This document shows, one piece after another, positions 51,740-60,890 of a stretch of DNA of 64,000 bases. The DNA comes from an uncultured Paracoccaceae bacterium (GTDB taxonomy: Bacteria; Pseudomonadota; Alphaproteobacteria; Rhodobacterales; Rhodobacteraceae): contig CAJXSD010000006.1 of NCBI GenBank assembly GCA_913060475.1, forward strand, positions 57,582 through 121,581, read 5' to 3'. The translations under genes were made by a program, and so were the position numbers. Below the pieces are notes generated by a model. The model was not told the origin of the DNA. It did no database searches and saw only the letters and a program-made list of their open reading frames with translations. The first letter of the stretch is position 1; each line of letters opens with the position of its first letter.

Positions 51740-52402
51740 ATGGCAAATGATACAATGGACATTGCAACCACAAACACAGATCTGCCCGTGGGCGAGGTGC
51801 CTTGGGCGATCAAGGGTGAATTGATCCTGAACTGCAACTGTACGGTGTTTTGCCCCTGTGTGATTTCACTGGGAAAACATGCGCCAACCGAAGGGTATTG
51901 TCAGGCATGGGCAGGTGTCCGCATCGACAGCGGCCACTATGGTGATCAGGATCTAAGCGGTCTAAACATCGGTTTGGTTTTGGAAATTCCGGGTCTGATG
52001 GCGCGCGGCAACTGGAAAGCGGCGGCCTATATCGACGAACGCGCAAATGACGCGGCCTATGACGGTTTGGTCAATATTTTCAGCGGCAAAGCGCGCGGTA
52101 CAACCGGCCTGTTCAAGGTTTTGGTGTCTGAATTCCTAGGTGCCGAACGTGCCCCCGTTGAATTTACCACCGAAGGCAAGGCACGCCGTTTGATGGTGGG
52201 CAAGAAAATCCAAGGCGAAGTTGTCCCTGTGCCGGGCAAGGGCGGCGCGGATCAGGTTGTCACAAACACCGAATATTGGATGGGCCCAGATATCACAGTT
52301 GCAACCGCAACCCAGGGCCGCGTGCGTGCCTTTGGTCGTGTGTGGGATTTTGATGGCCGTTCGGCGGAAATCTGTCAAATCGACTGGAAAGGTCCACGCT
52401 AA
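51740..52402 (+). CDS. DUF1326 domain protein
   Basis: Encodes 220 aa. The cysteine cluster LNCNCTVFCPC near residue 33 and TEGYCQAWAGVRIDSGHYGD are DUF1326 hallmarks. The strand pattern after that is typical. No signal peptide is visible, so the protein is probably cytosolic, where a Cys cluster would suit metal binding. It ends 26 bp before dmdA. Function unknown; likely works with the DUF2182 membrane protein encoded just upstream. Confidence 0.88.
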   Translation: MANDTMDIATTNTDLPVGEVPWAIKGELILNCNCTVFCPCVISLGKHAPTEGYCQAWAGVRIDSGHYGDQDLSGLNIGLVLEIPGLMARGNWKAAAYIDERANDAAYDGLVNIFSGKARGTTGLFKVLVSEFLGAERAPVEFTTEGKARRLMVGKKIQGEVVPVPGKGGADQVVTNTEYWMGPDITVATATQGRVRAFGRVWDFDGRSAEICQIDWKGPR

Positions 52403-52428
52403 GTCAGCGTTAGTTTTGGGGAAAAACC

Positions 52429-53535
52429 ATGGCAGTATTGTCACCTTCGCGTCGGTTGCGGCGCACTGTATTTTCCGATGGGGTCGAGGCGGCGGGCGTC
52501 AAGGCCTATACCGTCTATAACCACATGCTGTTGCCCACTGTGTTTCGCAGCGTGCAAGAGGATTACCACCACCTAAAAGAGGCGGTGCAAATCTGGGATG
52601 TGGCCTGCGAACGTCAGATCGAATTGCGTGGGCCAGATGCGGGCCGTTTGATGCAAATGTTAACACCGCGCGATTTGCGCGGTATGTTGACGGAACAGTG
52701 TTTCTATGTGCCTATCGTTGACGAAACGGGGGGCATGTTGAATGACCCTGTTGCCGTCAAACTGGGCGACGATCACTGGTGGGTGTCCATTGCCGACAGT
52801 GATTTGCTGTATTGGATCAAAGGCATTGCAAATGGGTGGCGTTTGGATGTTTTGGTCGATGAACCCGATATCAGCCCCTTGGCCATTCAGGGGCCAAAAT
52901 CGGATGATTTGATGGCTGACGTGTTTGGCGATGCGGTACGCAATATTCGGTTTTTCCGCTATAAAAAACTGGATTTCAACGGAACACCCTTGGTCATCGC
53001 GCGTTCGGGATATTCCAAACAGGGCGGATTTGAAATCTATGTGCCGGGTCACGATGGAATTCCTATGGCATTGTGGAATGCCCTGTTTGAGGCGGGCAAG
53101 AAATACGATGTCCACGCCGGTTGCCCCAACCTGATCGAACGTATCGAGGGCGGATTGCTGTCCTATGGTAATGATATGACAGACGATAATACCCCACATG
53201 AATGTGGGTTGGGCAAATTCTGTGATACCCATGATGCCTTGGGATGTATCGGGCGTGATGCGTTGTTGCGCGTCGCCAAAGAGGGGCCAGTGCAACAAAT
53301 CCGTGCGATTGATATTGACGGCCCTGCGGTGGGCCTGTGTGATCGCTGGTGGGATGTGACGGCCAATGGCAAACGCGTGGGCCGCGTCAGTTCTGCGGCC
53401 TATTCGCCTGATTATGAAACCAATGTGGCGGTGGGCATGATCCGTATGACGCATTGGGAAGATGGAACTGCGGTTCAGGTGCACACACCCGACGGTGTGC
53501 GTGATGCCGTGGTTCGCGAAAAATTCTGGAAATAG
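52429..53535 (+). CDS. dmdA: DMSP demethylase DmdA
   Basis: Encodes 368 aa of the GcvT fold. It moves a methyl group from dimethylsulfoniopropionate to THF, giving methylmercaptopropionate. PSRRLRRTVFSDGVEAAGVKAYTVYNHMLLPTVF at the N-terminus, VWDVACERQIELRGPDAGRLMQ, DPVAVKL, RSGYSKQGGFEIYV and GLLSYGNDMT..NTPHECGLGKF match the marine DmdA proteins I remember, rather than aminomethyltransferase or sarcosine oxidase relatives. acuI follows 10 bp later, the standard partner. Strong call on family-specific segments and context. Confidence 0.93.
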   Translation: MAVLSPSRRLRRTVFSDGVEAAGVKAYTVYNHMLLPTVFRSVQEDYHHLKEAVQIWDVACERQIELRGPDAGRLMQMLTPRDLRGMLTEQCFYVPIVDETGGMLNDPVAVKLGDDHWWVSIADSDLLYWIKGIANGWRLDVLVDEPDISPLAIQGPKSDDLMADVFGDAVRNIRFFRYKKLDFNGTPLVIARSGYSKQGGFEIYVPGHDGIPMALWNALFEAGKKYDVHAGCPNLIERIEGGLLSYGNDMTDDNTPHECGLGKFCDTHDALGCIGRDALLRVAKEGPVQQIRAIDIDGPAVGLCDRWWDVTANGKRVGRVSSAAYSPDYETNVAVGMIRMTHWEDGTAVQVHTPDGVRDAVVREKFWK

Positions 53536-53545
53536 GAGAGACCCC

Positions 53546-54535
53546 ATGTTCAACGCATTGGTTGTCGAAAAAAACGAAGACGGAAAAACAAACGCAAGTG
53601 TTCAGCAAATCGCATTGGATGCCTTGCCCGAGGGCAATGTAACTGTCGCGGTCGATTATTCCACCGTGAACTACAAAGATGGTCTGTGCATCGGCCCAGG
53701 CGGCGGTTTGGTGCGCAATTATCCCCATGTCCCCGGCATCGATTTCGCCGGCACAGTCGAGGCATCGGATGATCCACGCTATGCCGCAGGTGATCGTGTG
53801 GTTCTGACCGGTTGGCGCGTGGGCGAGGTGCATTGGGGCGGCTATGCGCAAAAAGCGCGCGTCAATGCCGATTGGCTTGTGCCATTGCCCGCAGGTCTGA
53901 CAACGCGTCAGGCGATGGCTGTGGGGACCGCAGGGTTTACCGCGATGCTGGCTGTTATGGCGCTTGAGGATCACGGGTTAAAATCTGATCAGGGTCCTGT
54001 GTTGGTCACCGGTGCCGCGGGGGGCGTGGGTTCCGTCGCCACCGCAATTCTGGCCAATCTGGGCTATGAGGTTGCAGCCGTCACGGGGCGCCCAGACACG
54101 GCCGATTATCTGAAATCGCTGGGGGCCACCCAGATCGTCGCACGCGAAGAGATCAATGAAACCGTCAAACGCCCATTGGAATCAGAAAATTGGGCGGGAT
54201 GTGTTGACGCCGTGGGCGGCGCGATGTTGGCGCGCGTATTGGGGCAGATGAAATATGGCGCCTCGGTTTCGGCTGTCGGTTTGGCCGGCGGGGCAGGGTT
54301 GCCTGCCACGGTTATTCCGTTCCTGCTGCGTGGTGTGAACCTATTGGGGATCGACAGTGTGATGCAGCCCTATGACAATCGTCTGCGCGCATGGCAACGC
54401 ATTGCATCAGACCTGCCTATGGATAAGCTTGAGGCGATGATCCATCCGGCCACTTTGTCGGATCTGCCCCAATTGGGCAGCGATATTTTGAAAGGTCAGG
54501 TTAAGGGTCGCGTTGTCGTTGATGTGAATTCTTAA
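53546..54535 (+). CDS. acuI: Acrylyl-CoA reductase AcuI
   Basis: Encodes 329 aa. It is an NADPH-dependent MDR-family reductase converting toxic acrylyl-CoA to propionyl-CoA, protecting cells that use DMSP. MFNALVVEKNEDGKTNASVQ, VDYSTVNYKDGLCIG, PHVPGIDFAGTVE and GAAGGVGSVATAIL (nucleotide loop near residue 155) fit. ATG 53546 follows AGGAGAG. The gene follows dmdA as in other roseobacters and is closed by a terminator. Confidence 0.94.
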   Translation: MFNALVVEKNEDGKTNASVQQIALDALPEGNVTVAVDYSTVNYKDGLCIGPGGGLVRNYPHVPGIDFAGTVEASDDPRYAAGDRVVLTGWRVGEVHWGGYAQKARVNADWLVPLPAGLTTRQAMAVGTAGFTAMLAVMALEDHGLKSDQGPVLVTGAAGGVGSVATAILANLGYEVAAVTGRPDTADYLKSLGATQIVAREEINETVKRPLESENWAGCVDAVGGAMLARVLGQMKYGASVSAVGLAGGAGLPATVIPFLLRGVNLLGIDSVMQPYDNRLRAWQRIASDLPMDKLEAMIHPATLSDLPQLGSDILKGQVKGRVVVDVNS

Positions 54536-54558
54536 TCGCGAACTATCATGATCTTTGG

Positions 54559-54590
54559 GCCAAGGGGGAAACTCCTTGGCTTTTCTCTTG
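54559..54590 (+). terminator. Terminator of the DMSP operon
   Basis: GCCAAGG and CCTTGGC form a 7-bp perfect stem around GGGAAACT, followed by TTTTCTCTT, 23 bp after the acuI stop. Confidence 0.85.
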
Positions 54591-54648
54591 CGCTTGGCGC
54601 GCAACCGTGGTCAAGTCTGAAAAAAATAGGATTTTATCAGGGGTTTCC

Positions 54649-55875
54649 ATGACTTTAGACATTGATTTCGTGCGCGATCAATTTCCCGCATTTGCCGAAC
54701 CATCACTGCAAAATCAGGCGTTTTTTGAAAATGCAGGCGGCAGCTATACCTGCCGCGCGGTGATTGATCGCCTGTTTCGGTTCTATCACGAACGCAAGGT
54801 GCAACCCTATGCCCCCTATGAGGCCAGCCGTCTGGCGGGCGAAGAAATGGATCTGGCCCGCAGTGGTCTGGCCCAAGTGATGGGTGTTGACACGGATGAG
54901 GTCAGCTTTGGCCCCTCGACCACGCAAAACACCTATGTTTTATCCCAGGCCTTTGGCGAATGGATGACCGCAGGTGACAGTATCATCGTCACCAATCAGG
55001 ACCACGAAGCCAACAGCGGCGCATGGCGGCGATTGGCCGATCGCGGCATAAATCTGCGCGAATGGGCGATAAATCCGGACACCGGTCTGTTGGACCCGAA
55101 TGATTTGGCCGAGATGTTGGATGATACCGTTCGGTTGGTGGTGTGCCCACATTGTTCAAACGTTGTGGGGCATATTAACCCTGTGGCCGAAATCACCGCG
55201 ATGGCCCATACTGCGGGGGCCTTTGTCTGTGTGGATGGGGTCAGCTATGCGCCCCACGGGATCCCCAATGTCGGCGATTTGGGGGCCGATATTTATCTGT
55301 TTTCGTCCTATAAAACCTATGGGCCACATCAGGGGATCATGGTGATCCGGCGCACCTTGGGGGAAATGTTGCCCAATCAGGCGCATTATTTCAACGCAGA
55401 TTGCCTGTATAAACGGTTCACCCCCGCAGGGCCCGATCATGCCCAGGTGGCCGCCTGTGCAGGTATGGTGGATTATTTGGTCGATTTCGATACCCACCAT
55501 TTTGGCGCGTCCGACGACAGCTTGGTACAACGTGGGCAGCGGATGCATGATACGATCCGCACCTACGAAGCGCAGTTGTTACAGCCCCTGCTAGATTATT
55601 TGCGCGATAAAAACAGTGTGCGGCTGTTGGGCCCAGCGGATGCCGCAGACCGCGCGCCCACGGTTGCGGTGGTGCCACAATCAAATCCAGCGGATTTGGC
55701 GGAAAAATTGGCAACCCAGGGCATTATGGCCGGGTCCAGCGATTTTTACGCGGTGCGACCGCTAAGTGCGATGGGCGTCGATCCCGAACGCGGTGTTTTG
55801 CGGTTAAGTTTCGTGCATTACACACGGCAGGCGGAAATTGATAAACTTTTGAACGCTTTGGACGATTTTCTTTGA
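54649..55875 (+). CDS. Class V aminotransferase (cysteine desulfurase-like fold)
   Basis: Encodes 408 aa. PLP enzyme with the lysine in IYLFSSYKTYGPHQG near residue 223, the Asp site VCVDGVSYAPHG near 200 and TNQDHEANSGAWRRLADRG near 118. It starts FFENAGGSYTCRAVIDRLF, typical of the CsdA/kynureninase-like branch. It lacks an obvious Cys-loop of true SufS/IscS desulfurases, so transamination or another PLP reaction is as likely. ATG 54649 is used. It is transcribed alone after the acuI terminator. Confidence 0.87.
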   Translation: MTLDIDFVRDQFPAFAEPSLQNQAFFENAGGSYTCRAVIDRLFRFYHERKVQPYAPYEASRLAGEEMDLARSGLAQVMGVDTDEVSFGPSTTQNTYVLSQAFGEWMTAGDSIIVTNQDHEANSGAWRRLADRGINLREWAINPDTGLLDPNDLAEMLDDTVRLVVCPHCSNVVGHINPVAEITAMAHTAGAFVCVDGVSYAPHGIPNVGDLGADIYLFSSYKTYGPHQGIMVIRRTLGEMLPNQAHYFNADCLYKRFTPAGPDHAQVAACAGMVDYLVDFDTHHFGASDDSLVQRGQRMHDTIRTYEAQLLQPLLDYLRDKNSVRLLGPADAADRAPTVAVVPQSNPADLAEKLATQGIMAGSSDFYAVRPLSAMGVDPERGVLRLSFVHYTRQAEIDKLLNALDDFL

Positions 55876-55902
55876 TCCAAACCGGTGTGTGTCGCGTAAG
55901 CC
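55873..55902 (+). promoter_or_regulatory. Probable RpoE (singlet-oxygen sigma factor) promoter of phrB-cfa
   Basis: TGATCC at 55873-55878 is followed by an 18-bp spacer and TAAGCC at 55897. The Rhodobacter sphaeroides RpoE/ChrR consensus, as I recall it, is TGATCC-N18-TAAGA. The first three bases are the stop codon of the aminotransferase gene. Photolyase and cfa genes are known members of that regulon, which supports the call. Confidence 0.7.
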
Positions 55903-55931
55903 ATTAAAACAACATACAGGACAGGCAGACG

Positions 55932-57353
55932 GTGACAAACACCCCCCCGATACTCTATTGGATCCGCCGCGATTTTCGGCTGGCCGATAACCCCGCCTTG
56001 GCCGCAGCTGCGGGCAGCGGACGGCCCGTTATTGCGGTGTTTATTCGCGATGCGCAGGTGGATGGTTTGGGTGCGGCCCCGAAATGGCGGCTGGGTGTGG
56101 GGTTGGATCATTTTATGTCCCAGCTGACATCCATTGGCGTGGCGGTTGTGTTGCGCACGGGGCCTGCATTGGATGTTCTGACGGATATGCTGCGCGAAAC
56201 GGGGGCCGATACGGTTTATTGGACGCGGTCCTATGATCCGCAGTCTGTCGCACGCGACACACAGGTGAAATCACAACTAAAGGCGCAAGGCATCCACGCC
56301 CAAAGCTTTGGCGGGCATTTGTTATTTGAACCCTGGACGGTTGAAACCAAAACAGGCGGTCCATACCGCGTCTATACCCCGTTTTGGAATGCGGTTAAAT
56401 CGCGTGACCTGCCACAGGTGGTGGACGCACCACGCGCAATCGCGCCGTTTGACGGGCGGGTTGCCACCGAACACCTGTCGGATTGGAATTTGGGCGCAGC
56501 CATGCGGCGCGGTTTGCCCCATGTCGCAAAATACGCCCGCATCGGCGAAGCGGCGGCGATGACCCGTTTGGTGGAATTTTGTGCAGGCCCCATTGATCAC
56601 TACAATGATCGGCGTGATGCGCCGTATGAACTCGGCACCTCTGGATTGTCGCAAAATTTGGCACTGGGGGAAATCAGCCCGCTGCAATGTTGGCATATGG
56701 GCTATGCGGCCATGATGCGCGGTTCCGCTGGGGCCGAGACATTCCTAAAAGAATTGGTTTGGCGCGAATTTGCCTATCATTTGATGCATCACACCCCGAA
56801 TATCGTGACGGACAACTGGAAACCCGATTGGGATAAATTTCCGTGGAATACGGACGAAACACACCCCCATGTGATTGCGTGGAAACAGGGGCGCACAGGC
56901 ATTCCATTCGTGGATGCGGCCATGCGCGAATTATACGTCACGGGGACCATGCACAACCGTGGCCGTATGATTGTGGCATCCTATCTGACGAAACATCTGA
57001 TGTCGCATTGGAAAATCGGCCTGAACTGGTTTGCAGATTGCCTGATCGACTGGGATCCGGCGTCAAATGCGATGGGCTGGCAATGGGCATCTGGGTCGGG
57101 GCCGGATGCAGCGCCCTATTTTCGGGTGTTCAACCCTGTGACACAGTTGCAGAAATTTGACCCCGCAGGGCGTTACGCCCGCCAATGGATTGCCGAATTA
57201 CATCATCAACCGACCGCCACGGCGCTGTCCTATTTTGATGCGATACCGAAAGACTGGAATTTACGGCCAAATATGTCGTATCCTGCACCAATCATAACAC
57301 CGTCTGAAGGACGGGCCCGCGCGCTGGACGCGTATCAAGCGCGCGATTTCTAG
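55932..57353 (+). CDS. phrB: Deoxyribodipyrimidine photolyase
   Basis: Encodes 473 aa from GTG 55932. It is a FAD enzyme that repairs pyrimidine dimers with light. The N-terminal antenna domain begins ILYWIRRDFRLADNPALAAA. The FAD/DNA domain has FLKELVWREFAYHLMHHTPN near residue 280, TGIPFVDAAMRELYVTGTMHNRGRMIVASYLTKHL near 320, and GWQWASGSGPDAAPYFRVFNP near 385. It lies 9 bp before cfa, behind a likely RpoE promoter, in line with a light and singlet-oxygen response. Confidence 0.95.
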   Translation: MTNTPPILYWIRRDFRLADNPALAAAAGSGRPVIAVFIRDAQVDGLGAAPKWRLGVGLDHFMSQLTSIGVAVVLRTGPALDVLTDMLRETGADTVYWTRSYDPQSVARDTQVKSQLKAQGIHAQSFGGHLLFEPWTVETKTGGPYRVYTPFWNAVKSRDLPQVVDAPRAIAPFDGRVATEHLSDWNLGAAMRRGLPHVAKYARIGEAAAMTRLVEFCAGPIDHYNDRRDAPYELGTSGLSQNLALGEISPLQCWHMGYAAMMRGSAGAETFLKELVWREFAYHLMHHTPNIVTDNWKPDWDKFPWNTDETHPHVIAWKQGRTGIPFVDAAMRELYVTGTMHNRGRMIVASYLTKHLMSHWKIGLNWFADCLIDWDPASNAMGWQWASGSGPDAAPYFRVFNPVTQLQKFDPAGRYARQWIAELHHQPTATALSYFDAIPKDWNLRPNMSYPAPIITPSEGRARALDAYQARDF

Positions 57354-57362
57354 GGAGAGACC

Positions 57363-58571
57363 ATGATCTATACGACTGTGACAGGGCAGAAAAATCTGCC
57401 ACGCTATTTTCATCCGGTCTTTAAGCTGTGTTCGAAATTGAATACGGGACGTTTGGATTTTGAATTGCCCGATGGTCGCGTGTTCCGCGTCCAAGGTACC
57501 AAACCGGGGCCCGTGGCCTATGTCAAAATCAATGATAACGACATATTCGCCCGCCTGATCCGTGATGGCGACCTTGGCTTTAGCGAAGCCTATATGGATG
57601 GCGCATGGGAAACCCCTGATTTGCAGGCGTTTATGGATTTCGTGCATGCGGATAACGGGGATCTATATGATGGTTTTCCCGGAATGGGGTTGGTGCGGAA
57701 ATGGGAACAGTTCCGGTTTTGGCTGCAATCCAATTCGAAAAAACAGGCGCGCAAAAACATCAGCCATCATTATGATCTGGGCAATGATTTCTATGGTCTT
57801 TGGCTGGATGATAGCATGACCTATTCCTCGGCTATTTTTGAACAGGGTGACAACAGTTTGGAAATGGCGCAGCGGGCAAAATACGCGTCCATGGTCGATC
57901 AAATGGGCGCACAGCCGGGCGATCATATTTTGGAAATTGGTTGCGGCTGGGGCGGGTTTGCCGAATATGCCGCCAAGGAACGCGGGTTGAAAGTGACCGG
58001 TTTGACCATTTCCAAGGAACAGTTGAAATATGCCCAAGATCGTATGAAACGCAATGGGTTACAGGACCTTGTTGAACTGAAATTACAGGATTACCGCGAC
58101 GAAACCGGCACCTATGATGGCATCGCCAGTATCGAAATGTTCGAAGCTGTGGGCCAGAAATATTGGCCCATTTATTTCGACAAGGTCAAGCAATGCCTAA
58201 AACCGGGTAAAAACGCCACATTGCAGATTATCACGATCCAGGACGCGCGGTGGGATGTCTATCGCAATACCGTGGATTTCATCCAAAAATACATCTTTCC
58301 CGGTGGCATGCTGCCCAGCCCAACCGTCCTACGACAAGAGGTGGTCAAAGCGGGGCTTGAGGTGGAAAAATCCATCGAATTTGGCAAAAGCTATGCGCAA
58401 ACCCTGCGGATGTGGCATGAGACCTTTAACAATCGCTGGGACCAGATCGAAAAAATGGGCTTTGACGATCGGTTCCGCAGAATGTGGAATTTCTATCTGA
58501 CGTCATGTGCGTCCACATTTGAATATGGCAACTGTGACGTGACCCAGATCACCATCAAAAAACCCGGTTAA
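57363..58571 (+). CDS. cfa: Cyclopropane-fatty-acyl-phospholipid synthase family methyltransferase
   Basis: Encodes 402 aa. SAM-dependent enzyme acting on unsaturated fatty acyl chains of phospholipids. The signature is NISHHYDLGNDFYGLWLDDSMTYSSA near residue 135, SAM loop ILEIGCGWGGFAEYAA near 195, and SIEMFEAVGQKYWP near 257. ATG 57363 follows GGGAGAG. Second gene of the phrB operon; R. sphaeroides has cfa-type genes under RpoE. The product could be cyclopropane or furan-type fatty acids, which the sequence does not settle. Confidence 0.93.
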   Translation: MIYTTVTGQKNLPRYFHPVFKLCSKLNTGRLDFELPDGRVFRVQGTKPGPVAYVKINDNDIFARLIRDGDLGFSEAYMDGAWETPDLQAFMDFVHADNGDLYDGFPGMGLVRKWEQFRFWLQSNSKKQARKNISHHYDLGNDFYGLWLDDSMTYSSAIFEQGDNSLEMAQRAKYASMVDQMGAQPGDHILEIGCGWGGFAEYAAKERGLKVTGLTISKEQLKYAQDRMKRNGLQDLVELKLQDYRDETGTYDGIASIEMFEAVGQKYWPIYFDKVKQCLKPGKNATLQIITIQDARWDVYRNTVDFIQKYIFPGGMLPSPTVLRQEVVKAGLEVEKSIEFGKSYAQTLRMWHETFNNRWDQIEKMGFDDRFRRMWNFYLTSCASTFEYGNCDVTQITIKKPG

Positions 58572-58646
58572 CAAGGCCAGATTGGGCCTGTTCAAAGACC
58601 GGCAAAACCGCTATGGCAGGGCCAATATTTACGAAAGGGTCCGGCC

Positions 58647-59771
58647 ATGGCAGCGATGTTTTTTTATGGCACATTGTGCGACATTGAAATGTTGGAAATT
58701 GTGCTGGGTCGGTCACGCGATACGATCGATGTTGTCGATGCCGAATTGGCCGATCATGCGGTGTATTGGGCCGTCGGGCAAAATTACCCGGTGATCGTGC
58801 CGCAAACGGGGTCTGTCGCGCGCGGGATCTATGTTACCGATTTGTCCGTGCGCGATGTCAGCCGGTTGGATTATTACGAAAGCGGGTTCGTCTATGAACC
58901 CCAAGATGTTGTAATCACGACAGAATTGAGCGAACATACCGTATCTGTCTATGCCTGTTCCGACATGAATTATGTATCGGACCGGGTCTGGGATTTGGCC
59001 GATTGGCAGGTGCGGTATGGCATTATGATGCGGGCAGCAGGCGCCGAATTGATGGAACATTTCGGGTATAAATCCGCCGATGAAATCGACCCCAAATACC
59101 CGATGATTGAGGCGCGCGCCTATTCCCTGCAACTGGCGACACAGGCGGCGGATACATCCGTTGAACAGGGCGCGGGCGATCGTCAGATCGAGGTGATTTC
59201 AAAAACCCCCGCCTATACCAATTTCTTTGCGGTCAAGGATTATCAAATCAGTCACCGTAAATTTAACGGGGACATGTCGCCCGTGTTGGAACGTGCGGTT
59301 TTTGTGGGCACAGACGCCAGTTTGGTATTGCCCTATGATCCTGCGCGCGACAAGGTTTTGTTGATTGAACAGTTCCGCATGGGCCCCTTTGGCCGCGGCG
59401 ATCACAACCCTTGGCTTTATGAACCCATCGCGGGCATGGTTGATCAGGGCGAAACCCCCGAACTAACCGCCCACCGCGAAACGATGGAGGAGGCGGGGCT
59501 TGCGCTAAGCGCATTGATCCCGATGTATAACGGCTATCCCAGCCCGGGCGGGTCCAGCACGTTTTTTTATCAATATTTGGGTCTGTGCGATCTGTCTGGT
59601 GTCGGCACCGGCGCACATGGCCACGCGGATGAGGGCGAAGATATCCGCCCTGTGGTGGTTTCCTTTGATTGGGCGTTTGATTTTGTGATGTCAGGCAAAT
59701 GCCGCGTCGTCCCGTTAACGGCGGCGGTTTTATGGCTGGATCACTATCGTCGCACGCAGGCAGCTGGCTGA
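58647..59771 (+). CDS. trgB: TrgB-like fusion: gamma-glutamylcyclotransferase-like plus Nudix domain
   Basis: Encodes 374 aa. Residues 1-~110 are an AIG2/GGCT-like domain (MFFYGTLCDIEMLEIVLGR; DYYESGFVYEP). Residues ~195-370 are a Nudix hydrolase with the complete box GMVDQGETPELTAHRETMEEAGL near residue 262, of the ADP-sugar pyrophosphatase type. TrgB of R. sphaeroides, linked to tellurite resistance together with cysK, has this arrangement, and cysK is the next gene here. The biochemical substrate is unproven. Confidence 0.87.
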   Translation: MAAMFFYGTLCDIEMLEIVLGRSRDTIDVVDAELADHAVYWAVGQNYPVIVPQTGSVARGIYVTDLSVRDVSRLDYYESGFVYEPQDVVITTELSEHTVSVYACSDMNYVSDRVWDLADWQVRYGIMMRAAGAELMEHFGYKSADEIDPKYPMIEARAYSLQLATQAADTSVEQGAGDRQIEVISKTPAYTNFFAVKDYQISHRKFNGDMSPVLERAVFVGTDASLVLPYDPARDKVLLIEQFRMGPFGRGDHNPWLYEPIAGMVDQGETPELTAHRETMEEAGLALSALIPMYNGYPSPGGSSTFFYQYLGLCDLSGVGTGAHGHADEGEDIRPVVVSFDWAFDFVMSGKCRVVPLTAAVLWLDHYRRTQAAG

Positions 59772-59797
59772 TCCAGCGGTTTCGCGCGGGGCAGGGA

Positions 59798-59826
59798 TTG
59801 TCAGTCTGCGATATTCTGCTTAGATG
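59798..59826 (+). promoter_or_regulatory. Candidate promoter of cysK
   Basis: TTGTCA, 17-bp spacer, TAGATG lies in the 82-bp gap before cysK, with a small palindrome TGTTGTTCAACA overlapping the downstream edge. The -35 box is good and the -10 box weak. Confidence 0.35.
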
Positions 59827-59853
59827 TTGTTCAACAATATAAGGAATTCGAAT

Positions 59854-60888
59854 ATGCAGTATGCCTCAGATCTGGCCGCGGCCGTTGGAAATACACCCCT
59901 GATCAAATTGCGCCGTGCCAGTGCGGAAACGGGTTGCACCATATTAGGCAAGGCTGAATTTATGAACCCCGGTCAGTCGGTCAAGGATCGCGCCGCGCTG
60001 TTCATCATCAAGGATGCCATTGCCGAGGGCCTGTTGAAACCCGGCGGCACCATTGTCGAGGGGACAGCAGGCAACACCGGTATCGGTCTGGCGTTGGTTG
60101 GGGCATCGATGGGGTTCAAGACCGTGATTGTGATCCCCGAAACCCAAAGCCAAGAGAAAAAAGACATGCTGCGGCTGGCCGGCGCTCAGCTGGTCGAGGT
60201 GCCCGCCGCCCCCTATAAAAACCCCAATAACTATGTGCGTTATTCGGGGCGTTTGGCGGCGGAATTGGCCAAAACTGAACCAAATGGTGCGATCTGGGCG
60301 AACCAGTTTGACAATGTCGCCAACCGTCAGGCGCATATCGAAACCACCGGCCCCGAGGTTTGGGAACAAACAGGCGGCAAAGTGGATGGGTTTATCTGCG
60401 CCGTTGGATCTGGCGGGACCTTGGCGGGTATGGCCGAATATTTGCAGCCCAAAGGTGTGAAAATCGGTTTGGCCGACCCAATGGGCGCGGCGCTGCATTC
60501 GTTCTATACCACCGGTGAACTGAAATCCGAAGGCGGATCCATCAGCGAAGGGATCGGGCAGGGCCGTATCACCGCCAATCTGGACGGGTTAAAGCCGGAT
60601 TACAGCTATCAAATCAGCGATGATACCGCATTGCCCATCGTGTTTGATCTGTTACAAAACGAAGGGTTGTGTCTGGGGGGATCATCGGGCGTCAATGTCG
60701 CCGGTGCCATTGAAATGGCCCGCGAAATGGGCCCAGGGCATACGATAGTAACGATCCTATGCGACTATGGCACGCGCTATCAATCCAAACTGTTCAACCC
60801 TGAATTTTTGCGGTCGAAAAACCTGCCGGTTCCCGCATGGATCGAACAGGATACATCCCATATCCCCACAGTATTTGAAGAGGTCTGA
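59854..60888 (+). CDS. cysK: Cysteine synthase A (O-acetylserine sulfhydrylase)
   Basis: Encodes 344 aa. PLP enzyme making cysteine from O-acetylserine and sulfide. PLP lysine in FMNPGQSVKDRAALF near residue 45, substrate loop EGTAGNTGIGLALVG near 70, and the phosphate cup CAVGSGGTLAGM near 190. ATG 59854 follows AAGGAA; an ATG ten codons upstream is less likely. It is somewhat longer than enteric CysK, with a C-terminal extension ending VPAWIEQDTSHIPTVFEEV, as in alphaproteobacteria. Together with trgB it forms the known tellurite-resistance pair. Confidence 0.95.
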   Translation: MQYASDLAAAVGNTPLIKLRRASAETGCTILGKAEFMNPGQSVKDRAALFIIKDAIAEGLLKPGGTIVEGTAGNTGIGLALVGASMGFKTVIVIPETQSQEKKDMLRLAGAQLVEVPAAPYKNPNNYVRYSGRLAAELAKTEPNGAIWANQFDNVANRQAHIETTGPEVWEQTGGKVDGFICAVGSGGTLAGMAEYLQPKGVKIGLADPMGAALHSFYTTGELKSEGGSISEGIGQGRITANLDGLKPDYSYQISDDTALPIVFDLLQNEGLCLGGSSGVNVAGAIEMAREMGPGHTIVTILCDYGTRYQSKLFNPEFLRSKNLPVPAWIEQDTSHIPTVFEEV

Positions 60889-60890
60889 AC

